Source of the DNA: Allokutzneria oryzae
GTDB taxonomy: Bacteria > Actinomycetota > Actinomycetes > Mycobacteriales > Pseudonocardiaceae
NCBI RefSeq assembly: GCF_042429765.1
Contig: NZ_JBHLZU010000018.1
Location: 434,001 to 498,000, forward strand
Direction of reading: 5' to 3'
DNA: 64,000 nt
The notes under the pieces are model-generated. The model was not told where the DNA came from, did no database searches, and saw only the letters and a list, made by a program, of their open reading frames with translations. Both the position numbers and the translations under genes were made by a program. This document shows positions 1 through 9,984 of the stretch, piece by piece (the stretch's first letter is position 1; every line of letters begins with the position of its first letter).

Positions 1-1003
<1,003 letters not shown>

Positions 1004-1011
<8 letters not shown>

Positions 1012-4000
1012 ACGCGGACTCGTGGAGCAGCACACGACCTGCGGCGACCTCGAAAACGGTGTCGGCAGCGCGGATCTCGTCGAGCCGGTGGGTCACGTGC
1101 ACGACGGTCCGCCCCGCGAGCGCGACCCGCAGCCGCTCCAACACCTGGCCGGCGGTCACCTCGTCCAGGTGCGAAGTGGGCTCGTCGAGCAGCACGAGCT
1201 CGGCGTCGTCCACGGCCAGCAGCATCCGTGCCAACGCGAGCCGCTGTGCCTCCCCACCGGACACCGCGGCGCCTCCCGCCCCGAGCCGCACGTCGAGCCG
1301 ATCGACCCACTCGTCCAGCCCGGCGGTCCGCAACGCGTCCCTCAGCTGCTCGTCGTCGGCGTCGGGTTTGGCGGGCAACAGGTTCTGCCGCACGGTGGTG
1401 GACACGAGCTGCGCGTCCTGCGGGCACCATGCGACCCGCTCGGGCACCTCCACCCGTCCGGCGCTGGGCTCCAGGAACCCGAGCAGCAACGCCATCAGGG
1501 TGGACTTCCCGCTCCCCGACTCCCCCACGACCACGTTGTAGCTCCCCTCCACCAACTCCACATCAACCCCCCACAACACCCCTTCTCCTCCTTCTCCTCC
1601 TTCCCCCCACCCCACATCCACCCCACGCAACTTCACGCCATTCGCGGGCTTATGGACGTGTTTGACGGGCTCCGGAGGTCCATAAGCCCGCGAATGGCGG
1701 CGGTAGAGCGTGAGGAGGGGGCGGAGGTGCTGGGAGGCGGGCGGGAGGAGCGAGAGGGGTTCAGCGGTGGCCAGGGGGATGAGCGCGAGGACCGGTACCA
1801 GAAGTGGGTCGATCCCGGCGGCGGCGCCGAGCACGACGCCCGCGAGCGCGGTGATCCCGGTGGCGAGGACGATCACCGCGTTGGCCGCCCCTGCGCCCAG
1901 TGCCTGTCGGCGTGCCTTGGCGGCGAGGTCCGCATCGGCCTCCGCGAGGTCGGCGCGGCGATCGCGGTGCGCGCCGAAGGAAACCAGGTCCGCCGAGGCT
2001 TCGAGCAGCACGAGCGTCTTCGCGCTCACGTCGCGTCGCCCGTTGGCGAGGGCGACCGACGCCCGCCGCTCCACGGCCAAGGCGGTCAACGGCGCGATCA
2101 CGGCGGCCAGGCCCAACGCGATGAGCGCCACCAACCCCGCCTCCGGCAGGATCACCGCCTCGACGACGACAGCCGTCGTGAGCACCGCGAGCGTCACCAG
2201 CGGCGGCACCAGCACGCGGGGCACGAGGTCGCGGATGGTGTCGGTGTCCTCGGCCATGCGCTGGGCGGCTTCCCGGTCGACGCGGGCCGGGCCGAGCGCG
2301 ACCAGCGACTCCCACAGCTGCGCCCGGAGCCTGCCCGCGAGGCGGAACGCCGCGTCGTGCGAGGCGAGCCGTTCCAGGTACCGCAGCAGCGCCCGCCCGA
2401 TGCCGAACGTGCGCACCGAAACGACGGTGACCGTGAGCGTGAGGATCGGCGGCTGCTGCGAAGCTTTCGCGATCAGCCACGCGGAGAACGCGGTGAGCGC
2501 GATGCCGCTGCACAACGCCGCGGCCCCGAGCAGCGCACCGCCGAGCGACCGCGCGGTGATCAGTCCGCGGATCGACGTGGGCTGGCGGTGCGGGCGATCA
2601 GCCTGGTTGATCACCCGCACCGCGCCCCGGCCGCCGGCGTCGAGTTCGGCGGCAGGTTCATGGGTGTGGTGGGCGGCGAGCAGCACGGCGACGCCGTCAC
2701 TGGCCACCTCATGCACAGCGGCCATCACGCGCCGTGCGGTCGGGGCGTCCAGGTGCGCCGTCGGCTCGTCCAGCAGCAGGATCCGCGCGCCACGGTTCAC
2801 GCGCAGGAGCGCACGGGCGACCGCGACGCGTTGCCGCTCGCCGAGGGAGAGCTCGTCGATGTCGCGGAACCGGAGGTGCAGTGCGGCGGCGGCGTCCAGT
2901 GCAGCGGCCAGCTCTTCGGCGGTCGGGTCGTCGACGGCGAGCGCGAGCTCCTGGGCCACCGTGCCCGCCGCGAACGCGGGCCGCTGCGGCACCCAGGCGA
3001 TCTGCCGCCGCCACTCCTCGAAATCCACAGTGGACAGATCGGTGCCGTCGACGGTCACGGTGCCGGAGTCGGCGCGCGCGAAGCCGAGCAGAACCGCAAG
3101 CGCGGTCGACTTCCCGCCCCCGCTGGGCAGGTCGAGCCGCGTGATCTCGCCCGGCCGCAGCGTGAAGCTGAGCCCGTCGGGCGCCCACCGCCCCCGCCGC
3201 TCGACCCGCAGCGAGTCGACGACCACCGCGTGCCGGAACACCGGCCGCGCTGTCCCGGCGGGCGGCGGGTCGGCGACGATCTCCGCCACCCGGCGCACCG
3301 CCTCGACCCCGTCCTCGCTGGCGTGGTGGGCCGCCCCGGCGGCGCGCAGCGGCAGGTAGCACTCCGGCGCGAGGATCAGCGCGAACAACCCGACCGCGAG
3401 GGTGAGATCACCGGAGACCAGCCGCACGCCGATGAACACGGCGACCACGGCCACGGAGATCGTGGCGACCAGCTCCAGCACGAACGCCGACGCGAAGGCG
3501 ACCCGCAGCGTCACCCCGGTGGCCCGGCGGTGCGCCTCCCCGACCCGGCGCACCGCCTCCACCTGCGCCGACGCCCGCCGCAGCGAGGTCAGCACGGGCA
3601 GCGCCCGCACCAGCTCCAGCAGGTGCCCGGACAACCGCTCAGTGGCGTCCGAGGCGCGGGCGACCTGGTCCTGGGTGTGCTTGCCGACCAGGATCGCGAA
3701 CAGCGGCATGAGGGGGATCGTCACGGCGATCACCACCGCCGACACCCAGTCGGAGAACAGGATCGCCGCTCCGACCACGAGCGGCGTGGTGGCCGCCGAC
3801 AGCAGCGCGGGCAGGTAGCGGGTGAAGTACGGGTCCAGCGCGTCCAGTCCCCGCGTCGCGAGCGCGGTCAGCTCGGCAGGGCCGCGCTCGGCGATCCACT
3901 CCGGCCCGCGGGCCAGTGCGGAGTCCAGTACCCGCGCGCGCAGTTCCTCCTTCGCTCCCGCAGCGGCCCGCGCGGAGACCGCTTCGGTGGCCCAGGCCAG

Positions 4001-4288
4001 CAACGCCCGCGCGACGACCGCGCCCGCGAGCACGGCCAGCGGGAACCGGAGCTGCTCCAGGAGCGCGCCCGCCGGAGCGCCGGTGGTGACCACCGTGGCC
4101 AGTGCGGTGGCCAGCGCCCAGGCTTGGGTGACCAGCACCATGGCGTTGAGCACCGACAGCGCCCCCGCCAGGGTGAGGGCCCGCCGCGCCGACACCGACA
4201 TTCTCGGCAACGAACCCAGGGGGCCGCGCGTTCCCGTTTTCTCGGCAACCACGCTGGTGGTGGGGTCTTGGCGCGCTGGGGCGATCAT
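1004..4288 (-). CDS. cydDC: Fused thiol reductant ABC exporter CydDC
   Basis: The 1094-residue protein holds both halves of the cysteine/glutathione exporter needed for cytochrome bd assembly. The CydD half has membrane helices, then Walker A (PSGGGKST, about 388), signature LSLGERQR (about 478) and Walker B ILLLDEPTAHLD. The CydC half repeats the pattern with GESGSGKST (about 925), SGGEAQR (about 1010) and LVLLDEPTSHLD. Fusion of CydD and CydC is common in actinomycetes. The start ATG overlaps the cydB stop (ATGA). The odd part is the linker before the second ATPase domain (about 863-905): it contains HSRAYGPPEPVKHVHKPANG, encoded by a perfect 22-bp inverted repeat, followed by a Gly/Glu-rich low-complexity stretch from a C/T-rich tract. 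Reading frame and both ATPase sites remain intact. Confidence 0.95.
1636..1699. repeat. Perfect 22-bp inverted repeat inside the cydDC coding region
   Basis: Arms 1636-1657 and 1678-1699 are exact reverse complements (left arm starts cgccattcgcgggcttatgg) around a 20-base spacer. It lies in frame in the linker between the CydC membrane and ATPase domains and encodes the HSRAYG...HKPANG segment. Neighbouring sequence at 1560-1635 is C/T-rich low complexity. It resembles a mobile palindromic element tolerated in a permissive linker, as known for Rickettsia palindromic elements; that comparison is inference. Confidence 0.9.
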
Positions 4289-5292
4289 GGGACGTGCACC
4301 GGGGGGATGTGGTCGGTGCCGATGCGCTTGCGGAAGACCCAGTAGGTCCAGCCCTGGTACACCAGGACCGCCGGGGTGCCGAAGAGCGCGACCCAGCTCA
4401 TCACTCCGAGCGTGTAGGGGCTGGACGAGGCGTTGTCCACGGTGAGCGAGAACGCCGGGTCCAGTGTGGACGGAAGGACGTCCGGGAACAGCGCGCCGAA
4501 CAGCGTCACCACGGTCGCGGCGAGTGCGACGCCGAGTCCGGCGAACGCCTGGCCCTCACGGCCGACGCGCAAGCGGAGCAGCGCGACCACGACCGCGACG
4601 ATGGCGACCGCGATGGGCGCCACGGTCCAGGTGAAGCCGTCGCCGAACTGCACGAGCACCAGCAACAGCACGAGCGGCAGCAGCGCGACCGGTGCCATGC
4701 GCAGCGCCAGGGCGCGGGCACGAGCGCGGATCTCGCCAGCCGTCTTCAGCGACAGGAACACCGCGCCGTGCACCAGCGCGAAGCCTGCCACCGCCAGCGC
4801 CCCGAGCAGCGCGGGCCACTGGAACGCCGAGAAGGCGGAGCCGACGCGGTCGCCGTTCGCGTCGATCGGCAGGCCGAAGACGTTGGTGGACAACACGAGC
4901 CCGATGCCGAGCGCGGGCACCCACGAGCCGATGACGATCACGCGGTCCCAGTTGCGCCGCCACCGCGCCGAGTCCACCTTGCCGCGGTACTCGAACGCCA
5001 CACCGCGGCCGATGAGGGCGAGCAGGACGATCAGCAGCGGCAGGTAGGCGGCGCTGAACAGCGACGCGTACCAGCCGGGGAAGGCGGCGAAGGTGGCTCC
5101 GGCCGCGACGAGCAGCCACACCTCGTTGCCGTCCCAGACCGGGCCGATGGTGTTGATCAGCACGCGGCGTTCCGTCTCGTCGCGGCCGAGCACCGGCAGC
5201 AGCATGCCGACGCCGAAGTCGAAGCCTTCGAGGAACAGGTAGCCCAGCCACAGCAGGGCGATGATCACGAACCAGATGACAGGCAAGTCCAC
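4285..5292 (-). CDS. cydB: Cytochrome bd quinol oxidase subunit II
   Basis: Membrane subunit of cytochrome bd oxidase, 335 residues, the usual length for the family, with about eight to nine hydrophobic helices. The conserved segment GPVWDGNEVWLLVAAGATF and the N-terminal LWLGYLFLEGFDFGVGML are diagnostic. I choose the GTG at 5292 because the protein then begins directly with the first membrane helix (VDLPVIWF) and a GGAG lies upstream; the reading frame stays open further upstream only inside cydA. The gap to cydA is 11 bases, and the stop overlaps the cydDC start (ATGA). It forms the heterodimer with CydA that reduces O2 to water using menaquinol, giving respiration under low oxygen or oxidative/nitrosative stress. 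Confidence 0.95.
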   Translation of the reverse strand: MDLPVIWFVIIALLWLGYLFLEGFDFGVGMLLPVLGRDETERRVLINTIGPVWDGNEVWLLVAAGATFAAFPGWYASLFSAAYLPLLIVLLALIGRGVAFEYRGKVDSARWRRNWDRVIVIGSWVPALGIGLVLSTNVFGLPIDANGDRVGSAFSAFQWPALLGALAVAGFALVHGAVFLSLKTAGEIRARARALALRMAPVALLPLVLLLVLVQFGDGFTWTVAPIAVAIVAVVVALLRLRVGREGQAFAGLGVALAATVVTLFGALFPDVLPSTLDPAFSLTVDNASSSPYTLGVMSWVALFGTPAVLVYQGWTYWVFRKRIGTDHIPPVHVP

Positions 5293-5303
5293 TGTGGACG
5301 CTC

Positions 5304-6806
5304 CTAGTAGGCGAAGGCCAGCACGTCGTCGCCGGAGTCCGGCTTGGCGCCGGAGTCGGGCTCCGGTGGCATCACGCCTTCGACGCCCGCCCGGACGAAG
5401 CGGCGCAGCAGGAAGACCTCCACCACCGCGAGCACCCCGTAGACGGTGGTCAGCGCGACCAGCGAGAACAACGCCTCGCTGACGGTCACTCCTGCCGAGA
5501 CCGCCTGGGCGGTGTACATCCACACCCCGTCGACACCGGTCGGGTTGGGCGCGACGACGAACGGCTGCCTGCCCATCTCGGTGAAGATCCAGCCGAAGCT
5601 GTTGGCCAGGAACGGGGTCGCGATCGAGGCCAGCGCCAGCGGCGCGAACCACCTGCTCCTCGGCACCCGGCCGCGCCTGGTCAGCCACAGCGCCAGCGCG
5701 GCCGCGGCCGCGGCGATCGCGCCGAAGCCGATCATCAGGCGGAAGCCCCAGTAGGTCACGGGCAGGTTGGGCACGTAGTCGATCGGCTTGCCGGACAGCT
5801 CACCGAGGCGCGCGTCGACCGGGTAGTTCTCGCCGTAGCGGGCCTTGTACTCGCCGACGAGCTGCTGGACGCCCTTCACCTCGCTGTCGACGTCGCCGTT
5901 GGCGAGGAAGGACAGCAGCGCGGGCACGGTGATGCTCTTGACGTTCTCGCAGTCCGGGCGCTGCACGTCGCCGTAGGCGAAGACCGAGAACCCCGCTGGT
6001 TGCTCGGTGTGGCACAAGGCTTCCGCGGCGGCCATCTTCATCGGCTGCTGCTCGAACATCAGCTTGCTCTGGAGGTCACCGGTGAAGGCGACAGCGGCGA
6101 ACGCGACGAGGCCGACCCAGCTGCCGAGGCGCAGCGACGCGAACCAGACCTTGCGGTCGGGGTCGTCGGCGGCGGTGTCGCGGTGCTTGCGGGCGAGGTG
6201 CCACGCGGCGATGCCGACCAGGAAGGTCCCGGCGACCGCGAAGCAGCCCGCGATCGCGTGCGGGAAGGCGGCGAGCACCGTGGAGTTGCTCAGCAGCGCC
6301 CAGATCGAGTTCAGCTGGGGTCTGCCGTCGACGAGCTCGATGCCGACGGGGTGCTGCATCCACGAGTTGGCGGCGAGGATGAAGTACGCGGACAGCATCG
6401 TGGCCAGCGAGAAGGCCCACACCGACGCGAGGTGCAGCCGCTTGGACAGCCGGTCCCAGCCGAAGATCCACAGGCCGAGGAAGGTGGACTCGACGAAGAA
6501 GGCGAGGAGGCCCTCCATGGCCAGCGGGGCGCCGAAGACGTCGCCGACGAAGCGGGAGTAGGCGCTCCAGTTCATGCCGAACTGGAACTCCTGGACGATT
6601 CCGGTGACCACGCCCATGGCGAAGTTGATCAACATCAACTTGCCCCAGAACTTGGTCATCTTCAGGTACTGGGGCTTGCCCGTGCGGTACCACGCGGTCT
6701 GCATGCCCGCGACCAGCAGGGACAGTCCGATGGTCAGCGGGACCATCAGGAAGTGGTAGACGGTGGTGATGCCGAACTGCCACCGGGCAACGTCGAGTAC
6801 GTCCAC
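5304..6806 (-). CDS. cydA: Cytochrome bd quinol oxidase subunit I
   Basis: Heme-carrying subunit of cytochrome bd, 500 residues. His18 (WQFGITTVYHF) matches the heme d/b595 ligand near residue 19 in the family. MEGLLAFFVESTFLGLW carries the conserved acidic residues of the proton path. AFPHAIAGC gives the heme b558 His, and FTEMGRQPF the Met ligand. The Q-loop region is of the short type usual in actinobacteria. The start is GTG at 6806. It is the first gene of a four-gene minus-strand operon (cydA, cydB, cydDC, histidine kinase). No convincing Rex operator is visible in 6807-6923; the 38-bp palindrome there is better read as the terminator of the gene upstream. Confidence 0.96.
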   Translation of the reverse strand: MDVLDVARWQFGITTVYHFLMVPLTIGLSLLVAGMQTAWYRTGKPQYLKMTKFWGKLMLINFAMGVVTGIVQEFQFGMNWSAYSRFVGDVFGAPLAMEGLLAFFVESTFLGLWIFGWDRLSKRLHLASVWAFSLATMLSAYFILAANSWMQHPVGIELVDGRPQLNSIWALLSNSTVLAAFPHAIAGCFAVAGTFLVGIAAWHLARKHRDTAADDPDRKVWFASLRLGSWVGLVAFAAVAFTGDLQSKLMFEQQPMKMAAAEALCHTEQPAGFSVFAYGDVQRPDCENVKSITVPALLSFLANGDVDSEVKGVQQLVGEYKARYGENYPVDARLGELSGKPIDYVPNLPVTYWGFRLMIGFGAIAAAAAALALWLTRRGRVPRSRWFAPLALASIATPFLANSFGWIFTEMGRQPFVVAPNPTGVDGVWMYTAQAVSAGVTVSEALFSLVALTTVYGVLAVVEVFLLRRFVRAGVEGVMPPEPDSGAKPDSGDDVLAFAY

Positions 6807-6875
6807 GTGCTCAACGGTGCCCTTTGGACCCCGTCACCATCAGGTCAACACGTCCCCAGTCCCCCGACCGAGGGT

Positions 6876-6913
6876 CCCCCGCTGGTCAGGACCTAGGTCC
6901 TGACCAGCGGGGG
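6876..6913. terminator. 38-bp perfect palindrome between spo0M and cydA
   Basis: Arms 6876-6894 (cccccgctggtcaggacct) and 6895-6913 are exact complements with no spacer. It begins 11 bases after the Spo0M stop and 70 bases before the cydA start, so a factor-independent terminator of spo0M is the simplest reading, although no T-tract follows. A protein operator for the cyd operon is an alternative. Confidence 0.6.
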
Positions 6914-6923
6914 TACATCCGGA

Positions 6924-7925
6924 TCAGCCCTCTTCGTCGCCGAAGAAGGCCTCGCCGGCCTCCTCGAAGACCTCGCCGAGGATCATGCCGCCGACCACGC
7001 CGGCCGCGCCCGCGGCGACCATGCCGCCGACGCCCATGCCGCCACCGCGCTGGCCCCCGTGGTGACCGTCGTGCCCGTACTGCGGGTGTCCGTACTGCTG
7101 GTGGCCGTACTGCGGCTGGCCGTACTGCTGCTGGTGTCCGTAGTGCGCCTGGCGACGGGAGGCGACCTCGTGCAGCCAGCCGTCGATCATTCCGGCCCAG
7201 TCGGCGCTCATCGCGTCCTCGTGGGTCAGCTGGAACCGGCCGAAGGCGTCCTGGCCGGAGCTGAAGAAGCCGCCGCGCTTGTCGGCCTCCAGCACCACCG
7301 TCATGCCGTGCGGGTCGGTGACGAAGGTCAGCTCGACCTCGTTGATCCGCCCTGCGAACTGGTGCGGCGGCAGGAACTCGATCTCCTGGAAGAACGGCAG
7401 CTGCTGGTGCAGGCCGTGGATGCGGCCGCCCTCCACGTCCGCGCTGCGGAAGCGGAACCCGAGCTGGCCGAAGGCGTCGAGCACGCGCTCCTGGGCGGGC
7501 AGCGGCTGCACGAAGACCGGGTCGAGGTCGCCCTTGTCCACGGCGCTGGCCACGGCGAGCTCGGTGCGCAGCCCGATGGTCATGCCGGGCAGGCGCTGGC
7601 CGTAGACGTCGGTGATCGGGGTCTCCCACGGCACCGGGAACTGGAACGGGATGGTGCGGTTCTCCTTGGCGGAGAGCCGGAACCGGCCCTCGACGACGAC
7701 GCGGTGGAACTCCGCGTTCATGTTGCGCTCGTGGTCGCCGCGCTCCACCTCGACGCGGGTGACCAGGCCGAGCGCGACGTGCTCGATCTCCACGTCCCGG
7801 TCACCGCCCTGGATGCGGACCTCGCCGGAGAGCACGCCGCCGGGGCGGGTGTTCGGGTCGAACAACACGGTGTCAACGGACGGGCCGCCGATGCCCAACG
7901 CGCCGAGCAGCTTCTTGAAGACCAC
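6924..7925 (-). CDS. Spo0M-family sporulation-control (arrestin-fold) protein
   Basis: The start GTG at 7925 gives MVFKKLLGALGIGGPSVDTVL, the standard N-terminus of actinobacterial Spo0M proteins, with a strong GAGGGGG ribosome site six bases away; the upstream in-frame extension is rejected. The 333-residue protein has the two-lobed arrestin-like region (about 1-240, including GGVLSGEVRIQGGDRDVEIE), a conserved WAGMIDGWLHEVASR helix, then a low-complexity tail of Tyr-Gly-His-Gln repeats, a Gly/Ala-rich hydrophobic segment and an acidic end (EEAGEAFFGDEEG). Bacillus Spo0M affects the onset of sporulation; the actinomycete role is not settled. It appears monocistronic, ending at a 38-bp palindrome. 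Confidence 0.85.
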   Translation of the reverse strand: MVFKKLLGALGIGGPSVDTVLFDPNTRPGGVLSGEVRIQGGDRDVEIEHVALGLVTRVEVERGDHERNMNAEFHRVVVEGRFRLSAKENRTIPFQFPVPWETPITDVYGQRLPGMTIGLRTELAVASAVDKGDLDPVFVQPLPAQERVLDAFGQLGFRFRSADVEGGRIHGLHQQLPFFQEIEFLPPHQFAGRINEVELTFVTDPHGMTVVLEADKRGGFFSSGQDAFGRFQLTHEDAMSADWAGMIDGWLHEVASRRQAHYGHQQQYGQPQYGHQQYGHPQYGHDGHHGGQRGGGMGVGGMVAAGAAGVVGGMILGEVFEEAGEAFFGDEEG

Positions 7926-8057
7926 CGAGATCCCCCTCAATTGGGATGAATCAACCATTACGGGCACGGGCCCCTTTGGTCGCTCAACGTACCGGGATCT
8001 CACAAAGTGCCCGACCGAGTGGATCGGGACCGAAACCAAGCAAAAGCCAGAAAACGG

Positions 8058-8711
8058 CTAGCTCAGCGCGGCGGCGACCTCGGTGGCCGCGGCGACCACC
8101 AGCGGCCCGACCTCGTCGCTGACCAGCGTTTCCATCGACACCACGCCGACGCTCGCGCGCAGCCCGACCACGCCGAGCACCGGGGCGGCCACCCCGAACG
8201 CCCCCGGCTGCAGCTCCCCGGAGGTGGCCAGCCAGGGCTGGCCGTCCGGCGGCAGGGTGAGCGCCTTGCCCGCAGCGCCGCGCTGCACCGGGTGACGCGT
8301 GCCGACCCGGTAGGCGACGTGGTAGGCGGTCCAGGAGGGTTCGACGACCGCGACCGCCTGCGCCTCGTTGCCGTCGGCGACGGTGAGGTGGGCGGTCGCG
8401 CCGACCCGCTCCGCGAGGGAGCGCAGAGCGGGCAGCGCGGCGAACCGCAGTTGCGGCATGACGCGTCCGGCCAGGCGCAGGACGCCGAGCCCGAGGCGGA
8501 CGCGGGAGCCTTCCCTGCGCACCAGTCCCCTGGCCTGCAACGGCACCAGCAGCCGGTAGACGGCGGCGCGGCTGGCCCCGATCGCCGCCGCCAGGTCGCT
8601 GATGCTGGGTGCCTCGGTGTCCGCGTCGGCCACCGCCTGGAGCAGGGCGAGGCCCCGCTCCAGGGTCAGCGAACTCTCCCTGGGAACGCCCGAAGAGGCA
8701 CCCGCGGACAT
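8058..8711 (-). CDS. IclR-family regulator of the homogentisate cluster
   Basis: A 217-residue protein with an N-terminal winged helix-turn-helix (about 14-70, SISDLAAAIGASRAAVYRLL) and a C-terminal effector domain (HPVQRGAAGKAL is the typical IclR segment, though shorter than usual). It lies 3 bases after fahA and so is last in a minus-strand unit with two catabolic genes. IclR regulators next to hmgA commonly control tyrosine/homogentisate breakdown. The likely target is the divergent promoter at 10885-10955; I cannot point to a definite operator there. Confidence 0.85.
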   Translation of the reverse strand: MSAGASSGVPRESSLTLERGLALLQAVADADTEAPSISDLAAAIGASRAAVYRLLVPLQARGLVRREGSRVRLGLGVLRLAGRVMPQLRFAALPALRSLAERVGATAHLTVADGNEAQAVAVVEPSWTAYHVAYRVGTRHPVQRGAAGKALTLPPDGQPWLATSGELQPGAFGVAAPVLGVVGLRASVGVVSMETLVSDEVGPLVVAAATEVAAALS

Positions 8712-8714
8712 CTG

Positions 8715-9926
8715 TCAGGCCACCGGAGCGGGCAGTACGGTGCCGCTCACCTCGGCGAAGCCGACAACGGAGCCGTCAGGCCCCGGCGCGGTCGCTGTGA
8801 TCACCACGGTGTCCCCGTCCTCGAGGAAGGTGCGTTCGGCACCATCATCGAGCACAACGGGCTCCTTGCCACCCCACGAGAGTTCCAAGAAGCTGCCGCG
8901 CTCGTTCTTCTCCGGCCCGGAGACCGTGCCGGAGGCGAACAGGTCGCCGGGGCGCAGCGTGGCGCCGTTGACGGTCATGTGCGCGAGCTGCTGGGCGCAG
9001 GTCCACGCCATGGACGCGAACGGCGGGCGGCTGACCAGGGTGTCGTTCCAGCGGACCTCCATCCGCAGGTCCAGGCCCAGCGGCCGGTCCTCGACGAGGT
9101 AGTCCTGGAGCTCGTTGCCCATGGCAGGCGGGGCGACCCTGGCCTGGGACAGCGCGTCCAGCGGGGTGATCCACGCGGCGACCGAGGTGAGGAAGGACTT
9201 GGCGAGGAACGGGCCGAGCGGCACGTACTCCCAGGCCTGGAGGTCCCGCGCGGACCAGTCGTTGACCAGCGCGACGCCGAAGATGTGCTCCGGCGCCTTG
9301 TTCACGGAGACCCGCGAGGTGACGGGTCCGCCGCAGACGAAGCCGACCTCGGCCTCGATGTCCAGGCGGATGCTGGGGCCGAACACCGGGGCCGGGTCCT
9401 TGGGGCCCTTGCGCTGGCCGTTGGGGCGCACCACGTCGGTGCCGGAGACCACGACGGTCCCGGCGCGACCGTGGTAGCCGATCGGCAGGTGGGTCCAGTT
9501 GGGCAGTAGCGGGTCGCCGTCGGGGCGGAACATCCGGCCGACGTTCTCCGCGTGGTGCCGCGACGAGTAGAAGTCGACGTAGTCGGCCACCGTGAACGGC
9601 AGCCGGTTGGTGACCTCGCCCAGGGGCAGCAGCTTCGCCCCGCGTGGCGCCGAGCCCGCGGTGACGAGCTCGGTCAGCCGAGCGCGCAGCTCGCTCCACA
9701 CCGGCCGGCCCGCGGCCAGGACCGCGTCGAGGGAGTCCGCGCCGACCAGGTCGGCGAGCCGGTCGCTGAAGGAGCCCGCGATGGGCCGCAGCGGCAGGGC
9801 GTGGTCGCCGACGCGCACCGCCACCGCGGGGCCGTCGAGCTCAGGCGACTCGACGACGCCGTAGGGCAGCGTCTGCGGTCCGAAGGGCTGGTCGGCACCG
9901 AAGGCCGGGTCCTCGATCCAGCTCAC
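8715..9926 (-). CDS. fahA: Fumarylacetoacetase
   Basis: Last enzyme of tyrosine degradation: hydrolyses fumarylacetoacetate to fumarate and acetoacetate. The 403 residues have the FAH N-terminal SH3-like part (about 1-110) and the catalytic domain, with DYVDFYSSRHHAENVGRMFR, PIGYHGRAGTVVVSGTD, the acidic metal ligands in DIEAEVGFVCGG and LVNDWSARDLQAWEY. I choose GTG at 9926 (MSWIEDPAFGADQPFG), six bases after a GAGGT; an in-frame TTG at 9941 would add five residues. It follows the unknown gene at 9985 by 58 bases and precedes the IclR gene. Confidence 0.95.
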   Translation of the reverse strand: MSWIEDPAFGADQPFGPQTLPYGVVESPELDGPAVAVRVGDHALPLRPIAGSFSDRLADLVGADSLDAVLAAGRPVWSELRARLTELVTAGSAPRGAKLLPLGEVTNRLPFTVADYVDFYSSRHHAENVGRMFRPDGDPLLPNWTHLPIGYHGRAGTVVVSGTDVVRPNGQRKGPKDPAPVFGPSIRLDIEAEVGFVCGGPVTSRVSVNKAPEHIFGVALVNDWSARDLQAWEYVPLGPFLAKSFLTSVAAWITPLDALSQARVAPPAMGNELQDYLVEDRPLGLDLRMEVRWNDTLVSRPPFASMAWTCAQQLAHMTVNGATLRPGDLFASGTVSGPEKNERGSFLELSWGGKEPVVLDDGAERTFLEDGDTVVITATAPGPDGSVVGFAEVSGTVLPAPVA

Positions 9927-9984
9927 GGCCACACCTCGCAAGCGAGGGGCGCTGCCGCAGTGGATGGTTCGCTCGCGAGCTCGC

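Noticed and set aside
5293..5688. Extended N-terminus of cydB
   Set aside because: It lies in the reverse-strand cydA region in another frame; family start and spacing support GTG 5292.
6807..6923. Rex operator upstream of cydA
   Set aside because: No TGTGAA-type inverted repeat is visible; only the 38-bp palindrome is present.
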